In this document: positions 1-7,791 of the stretch, in pieces
Position numbering within the stretch: the first letter of the stretch is position 1
Layout: every line of letters begins with the position of its first letter
Source: RBG-16-66-20 sp049651845
GTDB lineage: Bacteria; Pseudomonadota; Gammaproteobacteria; Burkholderiales; SG8-39
Assembly (NCBI GenBank): GCA_049651845.1
Contig: JBASCW010000164.1
Coordinates: 1 to 26,783 of the forward strand
DNA length: 26,783 bases
Direction of reading: 5' to 3'
Notes under the pieces: model-generated
Told to the model about the DNA's origin: nothing
The model's database searches: none
What the model saw: only the letters and a program-made list of their open reading frames with translations
Made by a program: the position numbers and the translations under genes

Positions 1-49
1 CAGAGCAACAGTTCAGCAACTGAAATGTTGCTCTGACCCCCTTTTTCTA
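1..49. repeat. GGGGTCAGAGC palindrome, copy 1 (cut by window edge)
   Basis: The left arm is visible from base 1 to 16 and the right arm from 20 to 35, with a 3-base loop. The arms pair with one mismatch at position 11. The right arm continues as ACCCCC, then five T and CTA. That CTA (47-49) is the TAG stop of the minus-strand spermidine-synthase-like gene. The hairpin plus T-run also looks like an intrinsic terminator. The outer part of the left arm lies outside the window. Same family as the elements at 4079, 11307 and 21069. Confidence 0.85.
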
Positions 50-2074
50 TTTCAGGATTTGCACCAGGTTGGAATAGTCGTCGGTCCAGGTGCGCCAGCC
101 CGGCTTTTCCTCCGGCGGCACCGGCGCGGCGGCCCGGATCTCATTCGCCTCCAGCACCTCCGGGTCCTTCGCGAGCAGCACCCAGTCGGTCTTGGTGTGG
201 TCGTCGTCGCCCTCCTTGCCTTCGTCGGAGACCAGCGTCGCCGCCAGGCCGTGTTCCTTCGCCAGGCGCCCGACCACCGGCGGCAGGGTCAGGAAGCGGT
301 TGGAGACGTGGAACGCGATGATGCCGCCGGGCTTCATGTGGCGCAGGTACACGCCGAGCGCCTCCTTGGTGATCAGGTGCACCGGGATCGAGTCGCTCGA
401 GAAGGCGTCCACCGCGAGGATGTCGAAGCCCTGCGCGGGCTCGCGCTCGAGCGACAGGCGCGCGTCGCCGAGCGCCACCTCGACCGCGGCCTCGGTATCG
501 GACAGGTAGGTGAAATGCGAGCGCGCCAGCGCCACCACCTGCGGGTTGATGTCGTAGAAGCGGTAGCTGTCGCCCTTGCGGCCGTACGCGGCGAGCGTGC
601 CCGCGCCCAGCCCGATCACGCCGACGCGGATCGGCCCGCGCGCCTTCGCCGCGGCCATCGCCGCGCCGATGCCCGAGCCCGGCGTGTAGTAGGTGCCCGG
701 CTCGCGCCGGCGGTCGCCTTCCAGGTACTGTTCGCCGTGCATGATCACGCCGTGCAGCAGGCGGCGCAGGTGGAACGACATGCCGGGCTCGCCGTACTCC
801 TTGACGCGCACCACCCCGTAGAAGCTGCGCTCGGTCACCACCACGTTCTTGAAGAAGCGCGTGCCCTCGTAGGCGGCGCAGGCGGTCACGGCGAGCAGCA
901 TCAGGCGGCTCGCCCACCGCGCCATGACGTTCAGCTCCCCGAAGCGCAGCACGGCGAGCAGCGCGAGCGCCACCAGCCCCAGCGAGAGCTCGTAATAGGC
1001 GTTGAACACGAGCGGCGCCACCACCGCCACCAGCAGCCCGCCGAGCGCGCCGCCCGCCGAGATGGTCAGGTAGAACGCCGTCAGGTGGCGCGCCGCGGGC
1101 CGCGAGCGGTAGAGCTCGCCGTGGCAAAACATGCAACCGACGAACAGGCCCGAGAGGAACATCGCGAGCTGGATGCCGAGGTCGAACTGGAAGCGCGAGT
1201 CCGCGAGCAGCCAGGCCATGCCCGCGAGCCAGACCAGCACGATGCTCCAGAAGATTTCCACGCGGTACAGGTTGCGGCCGAGCTTGCCGCCCTCGAAGGC
1301 GATGATGAAAGTGAGCAGGTACAGCGTGAGCGGCGCGAGCCACAGCAGCGGGAACGAGGCGACGTTCTGCGTCACGTGGTTGGTCACGGCGAGCAGCAGC
1401 ACCGAGCCGGTCGCCGAGAGCGCGAGCCAGAGCAGGTAGTCGGAGCGACCGGGTGGCGGGGCCGCTTCTTCATCCTGAGAACTTCTCCTTGAAGAAGAAG
1501 CAGAAGAAACGGACCACGACAGGCCGATGCAGATGACCGCGAAAACGCCAAACAGCACGGACCACCACAGCACCTGGTCGCGGTTGCCGAGGAAGGGCTC
1601 CACGGCGAGCGGGTAGCCGATCAGCGCGAGCAGCGAGGCGAGATTGGATACCGCGAACAGGCGGTACGGATCCACGCCGGGCCGCGCGCGCGTGAACCAG
1701 GCCTGCAGCAGCGGGCTGGTCGAGGCGAGCAGCAGGTACGGCAGCCCCACGGTGGCGCCGAGCAGCAGCAGGATCGCCGAGATCGGCTCCTCGGTGCCGA
1801 GCGGCTTCCAGCGCTCGCCCGGGGCGATCGGCAGCGTGGCGAGCGCGAGCCCGAGCAGCACCGTGTGCAGGATCGCCTGGCCGCGCGGGCTGAGCTTGGC
1901 GTTGGCCGCGTGCGCGTAGGCGTAGCCCGCGAGCAGCAGCGTCTGGAAGAACAGCATGCAGGTGGTCCACACCGCGGCCGTGCCGCCGAACCACGGCAGG
2001 ATCAGGCGCGCGATCAGCGGCTGCACGAGGAACAGCAACAACGAGGACAGGAAAATCGTCGCGGCGTAGATCAT
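47..2074 (-). CDS. Membrane-anchored spermidine-synthase-like protein (fused multi-TM / SAM-fold)
   Basis: The 675-residue protein has two parts. About the first 400 residues are a run of hydrophobic membrane segments, the first within residues 3-26. The C-terminal third is a spermidine-synthase-like Rossmann domain with the SAM-type loop GLGAGTLAAYG near residue 490, an acidic strand end (FYDIN), GDARLSLE, and DAFSSDSIP where polyamine synthases have their catalytic aspartate region. This matches the fused MFS/spermidine synthase family; the true substrate of most members is unknown, so polyamine synthesis is not proven. It starts 7 bases after the purB stop, so the two are probably cotranscribed, without a clear Shine-Dalgarno site. 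A serine-rich loop at about 1470-1515 uses TCT, AGA and AGT codons unlike the rest of the gene. Its TAG stop lies in the arm of the palindrome at 1-49. Confidence 0.85.
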   Translation of the reverse strand: MIYAATIFLSSLLLFLVQPLIARLILPWFGGTAAVWTTCMLFFQTLLLAGYAYAHAANAKLSPRGQAILHTVLLGLALATLPIAPGERWKPLGTEEPISAILLLLGATVGLPYLLLASTSPLLQAWFTRARPGVDPYRLFAVSNLASLLALIGYPLAVEPFLGNRDQVLWWSVLFGVFAVICIGLSWSVSSASSSRRSSQDEEAAPPPGRSDYLLWLALSATGSVLLLAVTNHVTQNVASFPLLWLAPLTLYLLTFIIAFEGGKLGRNLYRVEIFWSIVLVWLAGMAWLLADSRFQFDLGIQLAMFLSGLFVGCMFCHGELYRSRPAARHLTAFYLTISAGGALGGLLVAVVAPLVFNAYYELSLGLVALALLAVLRFGELNVMARWASRLMLLAVTACAAYEGTRFFKNVVVTERSFYGVVRVKEYGEPGMSFHLRRLLHGVIMHGEQYLEGDRRREPGTYYTPGSGIGAAMAAAKARGPIRVGVIGLGAGTLAAYGRKGDSYRFYDINPQVVALARSHFTYLSDTEAAVEVALGDARLSLEREPAQGFDILAVDAFSSDSIPVHLITKEALGVYLRHMKPGGIIAFHVSNRFLTLPPVVGRLAKEHGLAATLVSDEGKEGDDDHTKTDWVLLAKDPEVLEANEIRAAAPVPPEEKPGWRTWTDDYSNLVQILK

Positions 2075-2081
2075 CCGCGAC

Positions 2082-3446
2082 TCAGACGCGCTTGGCGAGC
2101 CGGGCGGCGAGGCCGGTGTAGGTGGCGGGCGTGAGCGCGAGCAGGCGCTGCCTGTCGGCCGCCGGGATTGGCAGACCGCGCACGAAGGCCGCGAGCTGCT
2201 TGCGGTCCAGGCGCTTGCCGCGCGCGAGCGCCTTGAGCTTCTCGTAGGCGCCCGCGACGCCGTGGCGGCGCATCACCTGCTGCACCGCCTCGGTGAGCAC
2301 TTCCCAGTTGGCCTCGAGGTCCTCGGCCATGCGGCGCGGGTCGGCCTCGAGCCTGGCCAGGCCGCGCAGGCAGGCGCCGTAGGCGAGCAGCGTGTGGCCG
2401 AGCGCGCTGCCGGCATTGCGCAGCGCCGTGGAATCGGAGAGGTCGCGCTGCCAGCGCGACACCGGCAGCTTGTCGGCGAGGTGCCGCAGCAGCGCGTTGG
2501 CCACGCCGGCGTTGCCCTCGGAGTTCTCGAAGTCGATCGGGTTGACCTTGTGCGGCATGGTCGAGGAGCCGACCTCGCCCTTCCTCGTCTTCTGGCGAAA
2601 ATAGCCGAGCGCGATGTAGCCCCACAGGTCGCGGTCGAGGTCGAGCAGGATCGTGTTCGCGCCCGCGTAGGCGTCGAACAGCTCGGCAATGCAGTCGTGC
2701 GGCTCGATCTGCGTGGTGTAGGCGTTGAACTGCAGCCCCTGCGCCTCGACGAAGCGCGCGCAGAAGCGCTCCCAGTCGAGCTTCGGGTAGGCGATCGTGT
2801 GCGCGTGGTAGTTGCCGGTGGCGCCGTTCATCTTGGCGAGCAGCGGCACCGCCTCGATGCGCGCGCGCGCGCGCCCGAGTCGCCGCACCACGTTGGCGAG
2901 CTCCTTGCCGAGCGTGGTCGGCGAGGCCGGCTGGCCGTGGGTGCGCGCGAGCATCGGCTGCGCGGCGTGCCGGTGCGCGAGCGCGCGCAGCGCGGCGATC
3001 ACGCCGTCCAGGCGCGGCAGCATCACCTTGCGCCGCGACTCCTCGAGCATCAGCGCGTAGGACAGGTTGTTGATGTCTTCCGAGGTGCAGGCGAAGTGGA
3101 TGAACTCCAGCGCGTCGCGCACCTCGCGGTTCTTGCCGAGCCGCGCCTTCAACCAGTACTCGATCGCCTTGACGTCGTGGTTGGTCTCGGCCTCGATCGC
3201 CTTGATCTGGCTCGAGTCATCCTCGTCAAAATCCAGGAGCAACTTGTCGAGCGCAGCCGATGTCGCGCGCGAGAACGGTTTCAGCTCCTCGAGCGCGGGC
3301 TCCGACGCCAGGGCCTTCAGCCAGGCGAGCTCCACGCGCACGCGGTAGCGGATCAGCGCGTGCTCGCTGAAATAGGGCCTCAGGGGGTCGGCGGACCTAG
3401 CATACCGGCCGTCGAGCGGCGACAGCGCGGTCAGCGAGGATGCCAT
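2082..3446 (-). CDS. purB: Adenylosuccinate lyase
   Basis: This enzyme of purine synthesis removes fumarate from SAICAR and from adenylosuccinate, in the cytoplasm. The 454-residue length matches the E. coli enzyme (456). The fumarase/aspartase superfamily signature SSTMPHKVNPIDFEN is seen near residues 290-305, and the general-acid histidine region RTHGQPASPTTLGKE near 170. The N-terminus SLTALSPLDGRYA is typical of the PurB subgroup. The ATG is 27 bases from the divergent GST start, and a TATAAT-like box lies only 6 bases before it with no Shine-Dalgarno site, so the mRNA may be leaderless. The spermidine-synthase-like gene follows closely. In E. coli purB lies downstream of nudJ-mnmA-hflD; here those genes are close by but separated by an inverted GST. 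Confidence 0.97.
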   Translation of the reverse strand: MASSLTALSPLDGRYARSADPLRPYFSEHALIRYRVRVELAWLKALASEPALEELKPFSRATSAALDKLLLDFDEDDSSQIKAIEAETNHDVKAIEYWLKARLGKNREVRDALEFIHFACTSEDINNLSYALMLEESRRKVMLPRLDGVIAALRALAHRHAAQPMLARTHGQPASPTTLGKELANVVRRLGRARARIEAVPLLAKMNGATGNYHAHTIAYPKLDWERFCARFVEAQGLQFNAYTTQIEPHDCIAELFDAYAGANTILLDLDRDLWGYIALGYFRQKTRKGEVGSSTMPHKVNPIDFENSEGNAGVANALLRHLADKLPVSRWQRDLSDSTALRNAGSALGHTLLAYGACLRGLARLEADPRRMAEDLEANWEVLTEAVQQVMRRHGVAGAYEKLKALARGKRLDRKQLAAFVRGLPIPAADRQRLLALTPATYTGLAARLAKRV

Positions 3447-3473
3447 GTGGCTATTATATAATCCGCGCCCGCC
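3447..3473. promoter_or_regulatory. Divergent purB / GST promoter with overlapping -10 boxes
   Basis: The whole 27-base gap between two divergent start codons contains an AT-rich block. It reads TATAAT on plus at 3457-3462 (11 bases before the GST ATG) and TATAAT on minus at 3458-3453 (6 bases before the purB ATG). Neither gene has a Shine-Dalgarno site in the gap. The two -10 boxes overlap, so the promoters would compete. No convincing -35 box is visible on either side. The assignment is inferred from sequence alone. Confidence 0.55.
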
Positions 3474-4082
3474 ATGAAACTACTCGGCTCGGTTCCCAGT
3501 CCCTACACGCGCAAGGTGCGCGTCGCCCTCGCGGAAAAGAAGATCGACTGCGACTTCGAGATCGCCGACGTCAGGGAGTCCGACGCCGCGGTCGCGGACC
3601 GCAATCCGCTCGGCAAGGTGCCCACCCTGATCCTCGACGACGGCACGGCGCTGTTCGATTCGCGCGTGATCGTCGAGTTCCTCGACGGCGCGTCGCCGCT
3701 CGCGCGCCTGATCCCGGACGACAACCGCGAGCGCGTCGCGGTGCGGCGCTGGGAGGCGCTCGCCGACGGCTCGCTGGACGCGGGCCTGCTGATCCGCTAC
3801 GAGTCGCTGCGCCCCAGGAAGGAGCAGAGTGCGGCCTGGACCGCCAAGCAGACCGGCAAGCTCAGGCGCGGCCTGGCGCTGATGTCCGCGGAGCTCGGCG
3901 AGCGGCCCTGGTGCCACGGCGAGCGCTACACGCTCGCCGACATCGCGGTGGGCTGCTGCGTCGGCTGGGTGAGCTTCCGCCGGCCCGCGAACGTCGACGT
4001 GCTCGGCGAGTATCCGAACCTCGCGCGCTTCTACGACAAGCTCATGGAGCGCCCGGCCTTCGCGGACACCGCCCCAAAATAA
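3474..4082 (+). CDS. Glutathione S-transferase family protein
   Basis: The 202-residue protein begins with a thioredoxin-like domain: MKLLGSVPSPYTRKVRVAL, with the SPYTRKV segment that holds the active-site Ser/Cys position in bacterial GSTs. NPLGKVPTLILDDG (the cis-proline loop) and FDSRVIVEFLD (the glutathione gamma-glutamyl contact) follow. The second half is an all-helical GST C-domain with YTLADIAVGC. It resembles the YibF/SspA-like bacterial GST branch; the substrate is unknown. It is transcribed divergently from purB and convergently with mnmA. Its TAA stop (4080-4082) is the first part of the palindrome's left arm, yet the C-terminus looks natural in length. Confidence 0.9.
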   Translation: MKLLGSVPSPYTRKVRVALAEKKIDCDFEIADVRESDAAVADRNPLGKVPTLILDDGTALFDSRVIVEFLDGASPLARLIPDDNRERVAVRRWEALADGSLDAGLLIRYESLRPRKEQSAAWTAKQTGKLRRGLALMSAELGERPWCHGERYTLADIAVGCCVGWVSFRRPANVDVLGEYPNLARFYDKLMERPAFADTAPK

Positions 4083-4136
4083 ATGGGGTCAGAGCAACAT
4101 TTCAGCATCCTGAAATGTTGCTCTGACCCCATTTAT
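4079..4136. repeat. GGGGTCAGAGC palindrome, copy 2, between convergent GST and mnmA
   Basis: A perfect 27-base inverted repeat: left arm 4079-4105, loop CATC at 4106-4109, right arm 4110-4136. Each arm carries a TAA at its outer end. The left one is the GST stop (4080-4082) and the mirror-image one is the mnmA stop (4135-4133 on minus). A single symmetric element therefore supplies both stop codons of a convergent pair. The long stem probably also acts as a bidirectional terminator, although only short T tracts follow. Resemblance to REP-type (RAYT-mobilised) repeats is inferred; no RAYT gene is in the window. Confidence 0.95.
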
Positions 4137-5221
4137 TGGATCACGGCGCCCCCGAGACACACCGGGCCGTCGTAGAGCACCACCGACTGGCCGGGCGTGA
4201 CGGCCCACTGCGGCTGGGCGAACTCCACCGAGATCTCGTCGTCCTCGGCGCGCGTCACCACGCAGGGCGCATCGGCCTGGCGGTAGCGCGTCTTGGCCGA
4301 GTGCGCCGAGCCAGCCTCCGGCGCATCGCCCGAGGTCCAGCTCGCGTCCGCGGCGCGCAGCGAGTTGCGCATCAGCAGCAGGTGGTCGTGGCCCTGCACG
4401 ACGATGAGCGCGTTGGCGCCCATGTCCTTCTGCGCCACGTACCAGGCGTCGCTGCCGCGGCCGGACGGGTTCCGTCCCGCGATCCCGCCGATGCCGATGC
4501 CCTTGCGCTGCCCGATGGTGTAGAAGGCAAGGCCGATGTGCGTGCCGACGCGCACGCCCTCGGGCGTCATGATCGGGCCCGGCTCGCGCGGCAGGTAGCG
4601 GTTGAGGAACTCGCGGAACGGCCGCTCGCCGATGAAGCAGATCCCGGTCGAGTCCTTCTTCGCGTGGTTGGGCAGGCGCGCCTCGGCGGCGATGCGGCGC
4701 ACTTCGGCCTTCTCCAGGTCCCCGAGCGGGAACAGCACGCGCGAGAGCTGCGCCTGGTTGAGCCGATGGAGGAAATAGCTCTGATCCTTCGACTTGTCCT
4801 TTCCTCTGTGAAGCTCGAAAAGCGCATCGCGTCGCACCACTCTCGCGTAGTGCCCGGTGGCGATGCGCGTCGCGCCCAGCTCCATGGCGTAGTCGAGGAA
4901 GGCCTTGAACTTGATCTCGGCGTTGCACAGCACGTCCGGGTTGGGCGTGCGGCCGGCCTGGTACTCGCACAGGAAATCGGCGAACACGCGGTCCTTGTAC
5001 TCGGCGGCGAAATTGACCGCCTCCAGCTCGATGCCGATCACGTCCGCCGCGGCTGCGGCGTCGATCAGGTCCCGCCGCGTGGAGCAGTACTCGTCGGTGT
5101 CGTCGTCCTCCCAGTTCTTCATGAACAGGCCGACGACGTCGTAGCCCGCGCGCTTGAGCAGCAGCGCGGCCACCGAGGAATCCACCCCACCCGACATGCC
5201 CACGACGATCCGCTCAGCCAT
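4133..5221 (-). CDS. mnmA: tRNA-specific 2-thiouridylase
   Basis: MnmA uses ATP and a persulfide relay to thiolate U34 of tRNA Lys, Glu and Gln. From the ATG at 5221 the protein is 362 residues, close to E. coli (368). The PP-loop GMSGGVDSSVAAL (8-20), the catalytic cysteine C99 in PDVLCNAEIKF and the second cysteine C195 in STGICFIGERPF match E. coli C102 and C199. The C-terminal barrel ends naturally in CLGGAVIQ. I chose 5221 over the upstream in-frame start because MAERIVVGMSGG is the family N-terminus, and the ATG overlaps the Nudix stop (ATGGCTGA), implying translational coupling. The TAA stop lies in the palindrome. A patch at about 4780-4850 uses AGA, GGA and CTT codons unlike its flanks. 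Confidence 0.97.
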   Translation of the reverse strand: MAERIVVGMSGGVDSSVAALLLKRAGYDVVGLFMKNWEDDDTDEYCSTRRDLIDAAAAADVIGIELEAVNFAAEYKDRVFADFLCEYQAGRTPNPDVLCNAEIKFKAFLDYAMELGATRIATGHYARVVRRDALFELHRGKDKSKDQSYFLHRLNQAQLSRVLFPLGDLEKAEVRRIAAEARLPNHAKKDSTGICFIGERPFREFLNRYLPREPGPIMTPEGVRVGTHIGLAFYTIGQRKGIGIGGIAGRNPSGRGSDAWYVAQKDMGANALIVVQGHDHLLLMRNSLRAADASWTSGDAPEAGSAHSAKTRYRQADAPCVVTRAEDDEISVEFAQPQWAVTPGQSVVLYDGPVCLGGAVIQ

Positions 5222-5666
5222 AGGCGCTGGAGAAGACGTCGAGCGCAAAGCGCCGGCCGGCGAGATGGTCGTCCAGGCATTGCTGGACGAGCGGCGAGCG
5301 ATGCATGGACGATTTCTGCTTCAGTTCAGAAGGCGTAAGCCAGTGCAGCGCGACGATCTCTTTGTCGAGGGTTCTGGAAGGATCGAACTCGAAAACAGAA
5401 CCAGAAAAGCAAAATCGCAGGAACGTGACATCCGCAGGCTGGTAATGCCACCGGTAAATGCCGACCAATGCCGTGGGCTCGAAGCGGTGCGCGGTCTCTT
5501 CCATCACCTCGCGCGCGCAGGCCGCGACCAGCGACTCGCCCGGATCGAGGTGCCCGGCCGGCTGGTTGAGCACGCGCCGACCCTCCTGCAGCTCCTCGAC
5601 GAGCAGGAACCTGCCGTCGCGTTCGATGATCGCGGCGACGGCGACGCTGGGGAGCTTGCCGGCCAC
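5214..5666 (-). CDS. nudJ: Nudix hydrolase, NudJ-like phosphatase
   Basis: Of about 150 residues from the GTG at 5666; E. coli NudJ has 153. The Nudix box GHLDPGESLVAACAREVMEET is nearly complete (G-x5-E-x7-REVMEE), and NQPAG precedes it as in NudJ. NudJ dephosphorylates nucleoside tri- and diphosphates and the thiamin precursor HMP-PP. The GTG comes one base after the aminotransferase stop, and AAGGTGG just upstream can serve as ribosome binding site. The longer reading frame to 5750 would lie inside the aminotransferase gene and is unlikely. The gene overlaps the mnmA start by 8 bases, reproducing the conserved nudJ-mnmA order of E. coli. The stretch 5361-5420 is only 45 percent GC (27 of 60) with TCT, GGT, GTT and AGA codons, unlike its surroundings. 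Confidence 0.88.
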   Translation of the reverse strand: MAGKLPSVAVAAIIERDGRFLLVEELQEGRRVLNQPAGHLDPGESLVAACAREVMEETAHRFEPTALVGIYRWHYQPADVTFLRFCFSGSVFEFDPSRTLDKEIVALHWLTPSELKQKSSMHRSPLVQQCLDDHLAGRRFALDVFSSAYG

Positions 5667-5667
5667 C

Positions 5668-6882
5668 TCAGGCCACCTTGCGGGTGTTCCTCCGGACGAA
5701 CTCGGCCACGCGCGCGACGCCCTGCTCGATCGCGGCCTTCGAGGCCGCATAGGAGAAGCGCACGTGCTGGCCCTCGCCCGGCACGCGCGCGCCGAAGTGG
5801 ATGTCGGCGAGCAGCGCCACGCCCGCTTCGTTGAGCAGGCGTTTCCTGAATTCCTCCGAGTCCTTGGCGTCGATCATGCGGCAGGCCTCGGTGACGTTCG
5901 GCCAGGCGTAGAACGCCCCGCCCGGCAGCTTGCAGCTCACTCCCGGAGTTTCATTCAACAACTTGAAGATGAAATCCCTTCGTTCAAGAAAGCTCTTTTT
6001 CATCATTTCCGCCGCGTCCTGCGGGCCGGTGATCGCCTGCAATGCGGCCCACTGCGAGATCTGCGAGGCGCAGGAATCGGTGTTGGTGATCCAGCGCGTG
6101 AGCACCGGCGCGAGCACCGGGTTGGCGGCAAAGCCGATGCGCCAGCCCGTCATCGCCCAGGTCTTGGAGGCGCCGTCGGAGATGATCGTGCGCTCGTACA
6201 TGCCGGGCAGCTGCGCGATGGAGAAGAAATCCTCGGTGTAGCAGAGGCGTGAATAGATTTCGTCGGCGTAGATCCAGACCTGCGGGTGGCGTTGCAGGAT
6301 CTTGCCGATCTGCTCCAGCGTCGAACGATTCAGGATCCCCCCGGTGGGATTGTGGGGCGCGTTCAGGATCAGCAGCTTCGTTCTCGGCGTGATGAGCTTC
6401 TCGAGCTCCGCCGGATCGAACGCGAAGTCGCGCTCTTCGCGCAGCTGCACCGGCACCGGCTTCGCGCCGCAGGCGACGATCTGCGACTCGTAGATCGGGA
6501 AGCCGGGGTTCGGGTAGATCACTTCGTCGCCCGCGCCATGGTCGGTGGTCGAGAGGATGGCGTAGGCGATGAAGGGCTTGGCGCCCGCGCCCACCACCAC
6601 GTCCTGCGGCCGGATCGGCAGCCCGCCGCGCATGCCTGCCATGTATTTCGCCGCCGCCTCGCGCAGCGGATCGATGCCGGCCGAGGGCGTATAGCCGTGC
6701 TTGCCCTCGCGGATCGCGCGGATCGCCGCCTCCTGCACGTGCACGGGCGCCGGGAAGTCGGGCTGGCCGATGCAGAAGCTGATGATGTCCTTACCCTGCG
6801 CCGCGAGCGCGGTCACTTCGGCGAGCACCACGAAGGCGTTCTCGGTGCCGAGGGATTGGGCGCGTTGGCTGAGCGTTGGCAT
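5668..6882 (-). CDS. Class I/II PLP-dependent aminotransferase (aspartate-aminotransferase-like)
   Basis: Fold-type I aminotransferase of 404 residues from the ATG at 6882. Landmarks: YTPSAGIDPLREA (64-76), NAPHNPTGG with the substrate-clamp asparagine (174-182), YADEIYSRL (205-213), and the PLP lysine K240 in SDGASKTWAMTGWRIGF. The sequence looks like the AspC/AlaA-like Ib group; the amino acid used cannot be set from sequence. A TTG at 6900 could add six residues and lies 7 bases after a TAAAAT box, so the start is uncertain. It is followed at once by the Nudix gene and mnmA, probably as one operon. Bases 5951-6000 are 34 percent GC (17 of 50), with AAT, GAA, ACT and TTG codons in an otherwise GC-rich gene. 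Confidence 0.93.
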   Translation of the reverse strand: MPTLSQRAQSLGTENAFVVLAEVTALAAQGKDIISFCIGQPDFPAPVHVQEAAIRAIREGKHGYTPSAGIDPLREAAAKYMAGMRGGLPIRPQDVVVGAGAKPFIAYAILSTTDHGAGDEVIYPNPGFPIYESQIVACGAKPVPVQLREERDFAFDPAELEKLITPRTKLLILNAPHNPTGGILNRSTLEQIGKILQRHPQVWIYADEIYSRLCYTEDFFSIAQLPGMYERTIISDGASKTWAMTGWRIGFAANPVLAPVLTRWITNTDSCASQISQWAALQAITGPQDAAEMMKKSFLERRDFIFKLLNETPGVSCKLPGGAFYAWPNVTEACRMIDAKDSEEFRKRLLNEAGVALLADIHFGARVPGEGQHVRFSYAASKAAIEQGVARVAEFVRRNTRKVA

Positions 6883-6910
6883 GGTGCGGCCTGCAGGCAA
6901 AATCGCTATT

Positions 6911-7774
6911 TTATGCCGCCGTCACTGGTCGATAGCGCCCGGTCTCCAGCTGCAGGCGCCGGATCGTCCCGCCAAGGGGATCCTCGGACATCGGGTGGCG
7001 GGGATCGCCGGGGAGCGAGATGTAGCCCTGGCCGCGCTCCTTGTCGTTCCAGACGTGCGGCATCAGCACGGGCGGCGCTCGCCGCGCGGCCGCGGCGAGC
7101 GCCTCCTCGACCGTGCCGTAGGCGAGCAGCGCGTCCAGGCTCTTGGCGGTCGCCGGCGCGAGCAGCATCTCGTCCTCGAGCCAGCGATGCAGCGCTTCGG
7201 CGGGCGCAATCCACAGTCCCTCGGTCGCCTCGCGGCCGTCCACGCGCGGCTCCTGCCCGGCGGGAGCGCGCGCCAGGAAGAAACGCGCGTCGAACCGGCG
7301 CGGCGAGATCTCGGGGGTCACCCAGCGCACCCAGGGCACCAGCGCCGCGGCGTCGATCTGCTCCATGAGGGTCGCGAATTGCGCGCCGCCGGCCACCGCC
7401 GCGCGCGCGTCGCCCAGGTTCCAGCCGGCGGCGATCTTGCCGAACAACAGGCCCGCCTCCTCGAAGGTCTCGCGGATCGCCGCCACGAACAGGCCCGCCG
7501 CCTGCATCGCGGGCAGCGGCTCGCCTAGGCGCTGCTGCAACAAGGCGGCGGCCGACAGCAGCGAGCAGGCCGACGCCGAGCTGTCGGCCTTGTCGAGCCG
7601 CCCGCCGGGGAACACGTGCGCGCCGGCCATGAAATCGACCATGCGGCTGCGCTTCACGAGGTAGACCTCGATGCCGGCGGGCACGTCGCGCGACAGCACC
7701 ACGGTCGCGGCGTCGCGCGGCTGCGCGGGCTGCGCTCCCAGGGACGGCGCCGACGGGCTGTCTTCGCTGCTCAC
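6911..7774 (-). CDS. Nudix hydrolase of the NUDT19/acyl-CoA-diphosphatase-like type
   Basis: The 287-residue protein has a Nudix fold with a split box. GAHVFPGGRLD carries the glycines, then an insertion of about 40 residues precedes AAIRETFEEAGLLFG, which holds the REUxEExGU metal-binding core. A long insertion at this point and the C-terminal extension are typical of NUDT7/NUDT19-like proteins, several of which hydrolyse CoA esters; the substrate here is inferred only from that. The start is the GTG at 7774. A TAGAAT box lies 8 bases upstream and there is no Shine-Dalgarno site. It is divergent from corA with a 17-base gap. The stop is 28 bases before the aminotransferase ATG on the same strand, so readthrough into that operon is possible. 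Confidence 0.82.
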   Translation of the reverse strand: MSSEDSPSAPSLGAQPAQPRDAATVVLSRDVPAGIEVYLVKRSRMVDFMAGAHVFPGGRLDKADSSASACSLLSAAALLQQRLGEPLPAMQAAGLFVAAIRETFEEAGLLFGKIAAGWNLGDARAAVAGGAQFATLMEQIDAAALVPWVRWVTPEISPRRFDARFFLARAPAGQEPRVDGREATEGLWIAPAEALHRWLEDEMLLAPATAKSLDALLAYGTVEEALAAAARRAPPVLMPHVWNDKERGQGYISLPGDPRHPMSEDPLGGTIRRLQLETGRYRPVTAA

Positions 7775-7791
7775 GGGTTATCATTCTAGTC
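7775..7791. promoter_or_regulatory. Divergent corA / Nudix gap with opposed -10-like boxes
   Basis: The 17-base gap holds TATCAT on plus (7779-7784), 7 bases before the corA ATG, and TAGAAT on minus (7788-7783), 8 bases before the Nudix GTG. These spacings put the expected transcription start at or next to the start codon. There is no room for a Shine-Dalgarno site. The -35 regions would have to lie inside the opposite coding sequences and no good match is seen. Inferred, not proven. Confidence 0.45.

Noticed and set aside
59..1492. 477-codon plus-strand frame opposite the spermidine-synthase-like gene
   Set aside because: Arg/Ala/His-rich translation with no motifs, typical antisense shadow of a GC-rich gene; the minus-strand protein has clear domains.
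2262..3461. 399-codon plus-strand frame opposite purB
   Set aside because: Shadow of purB; low-complexity composition and no family features.
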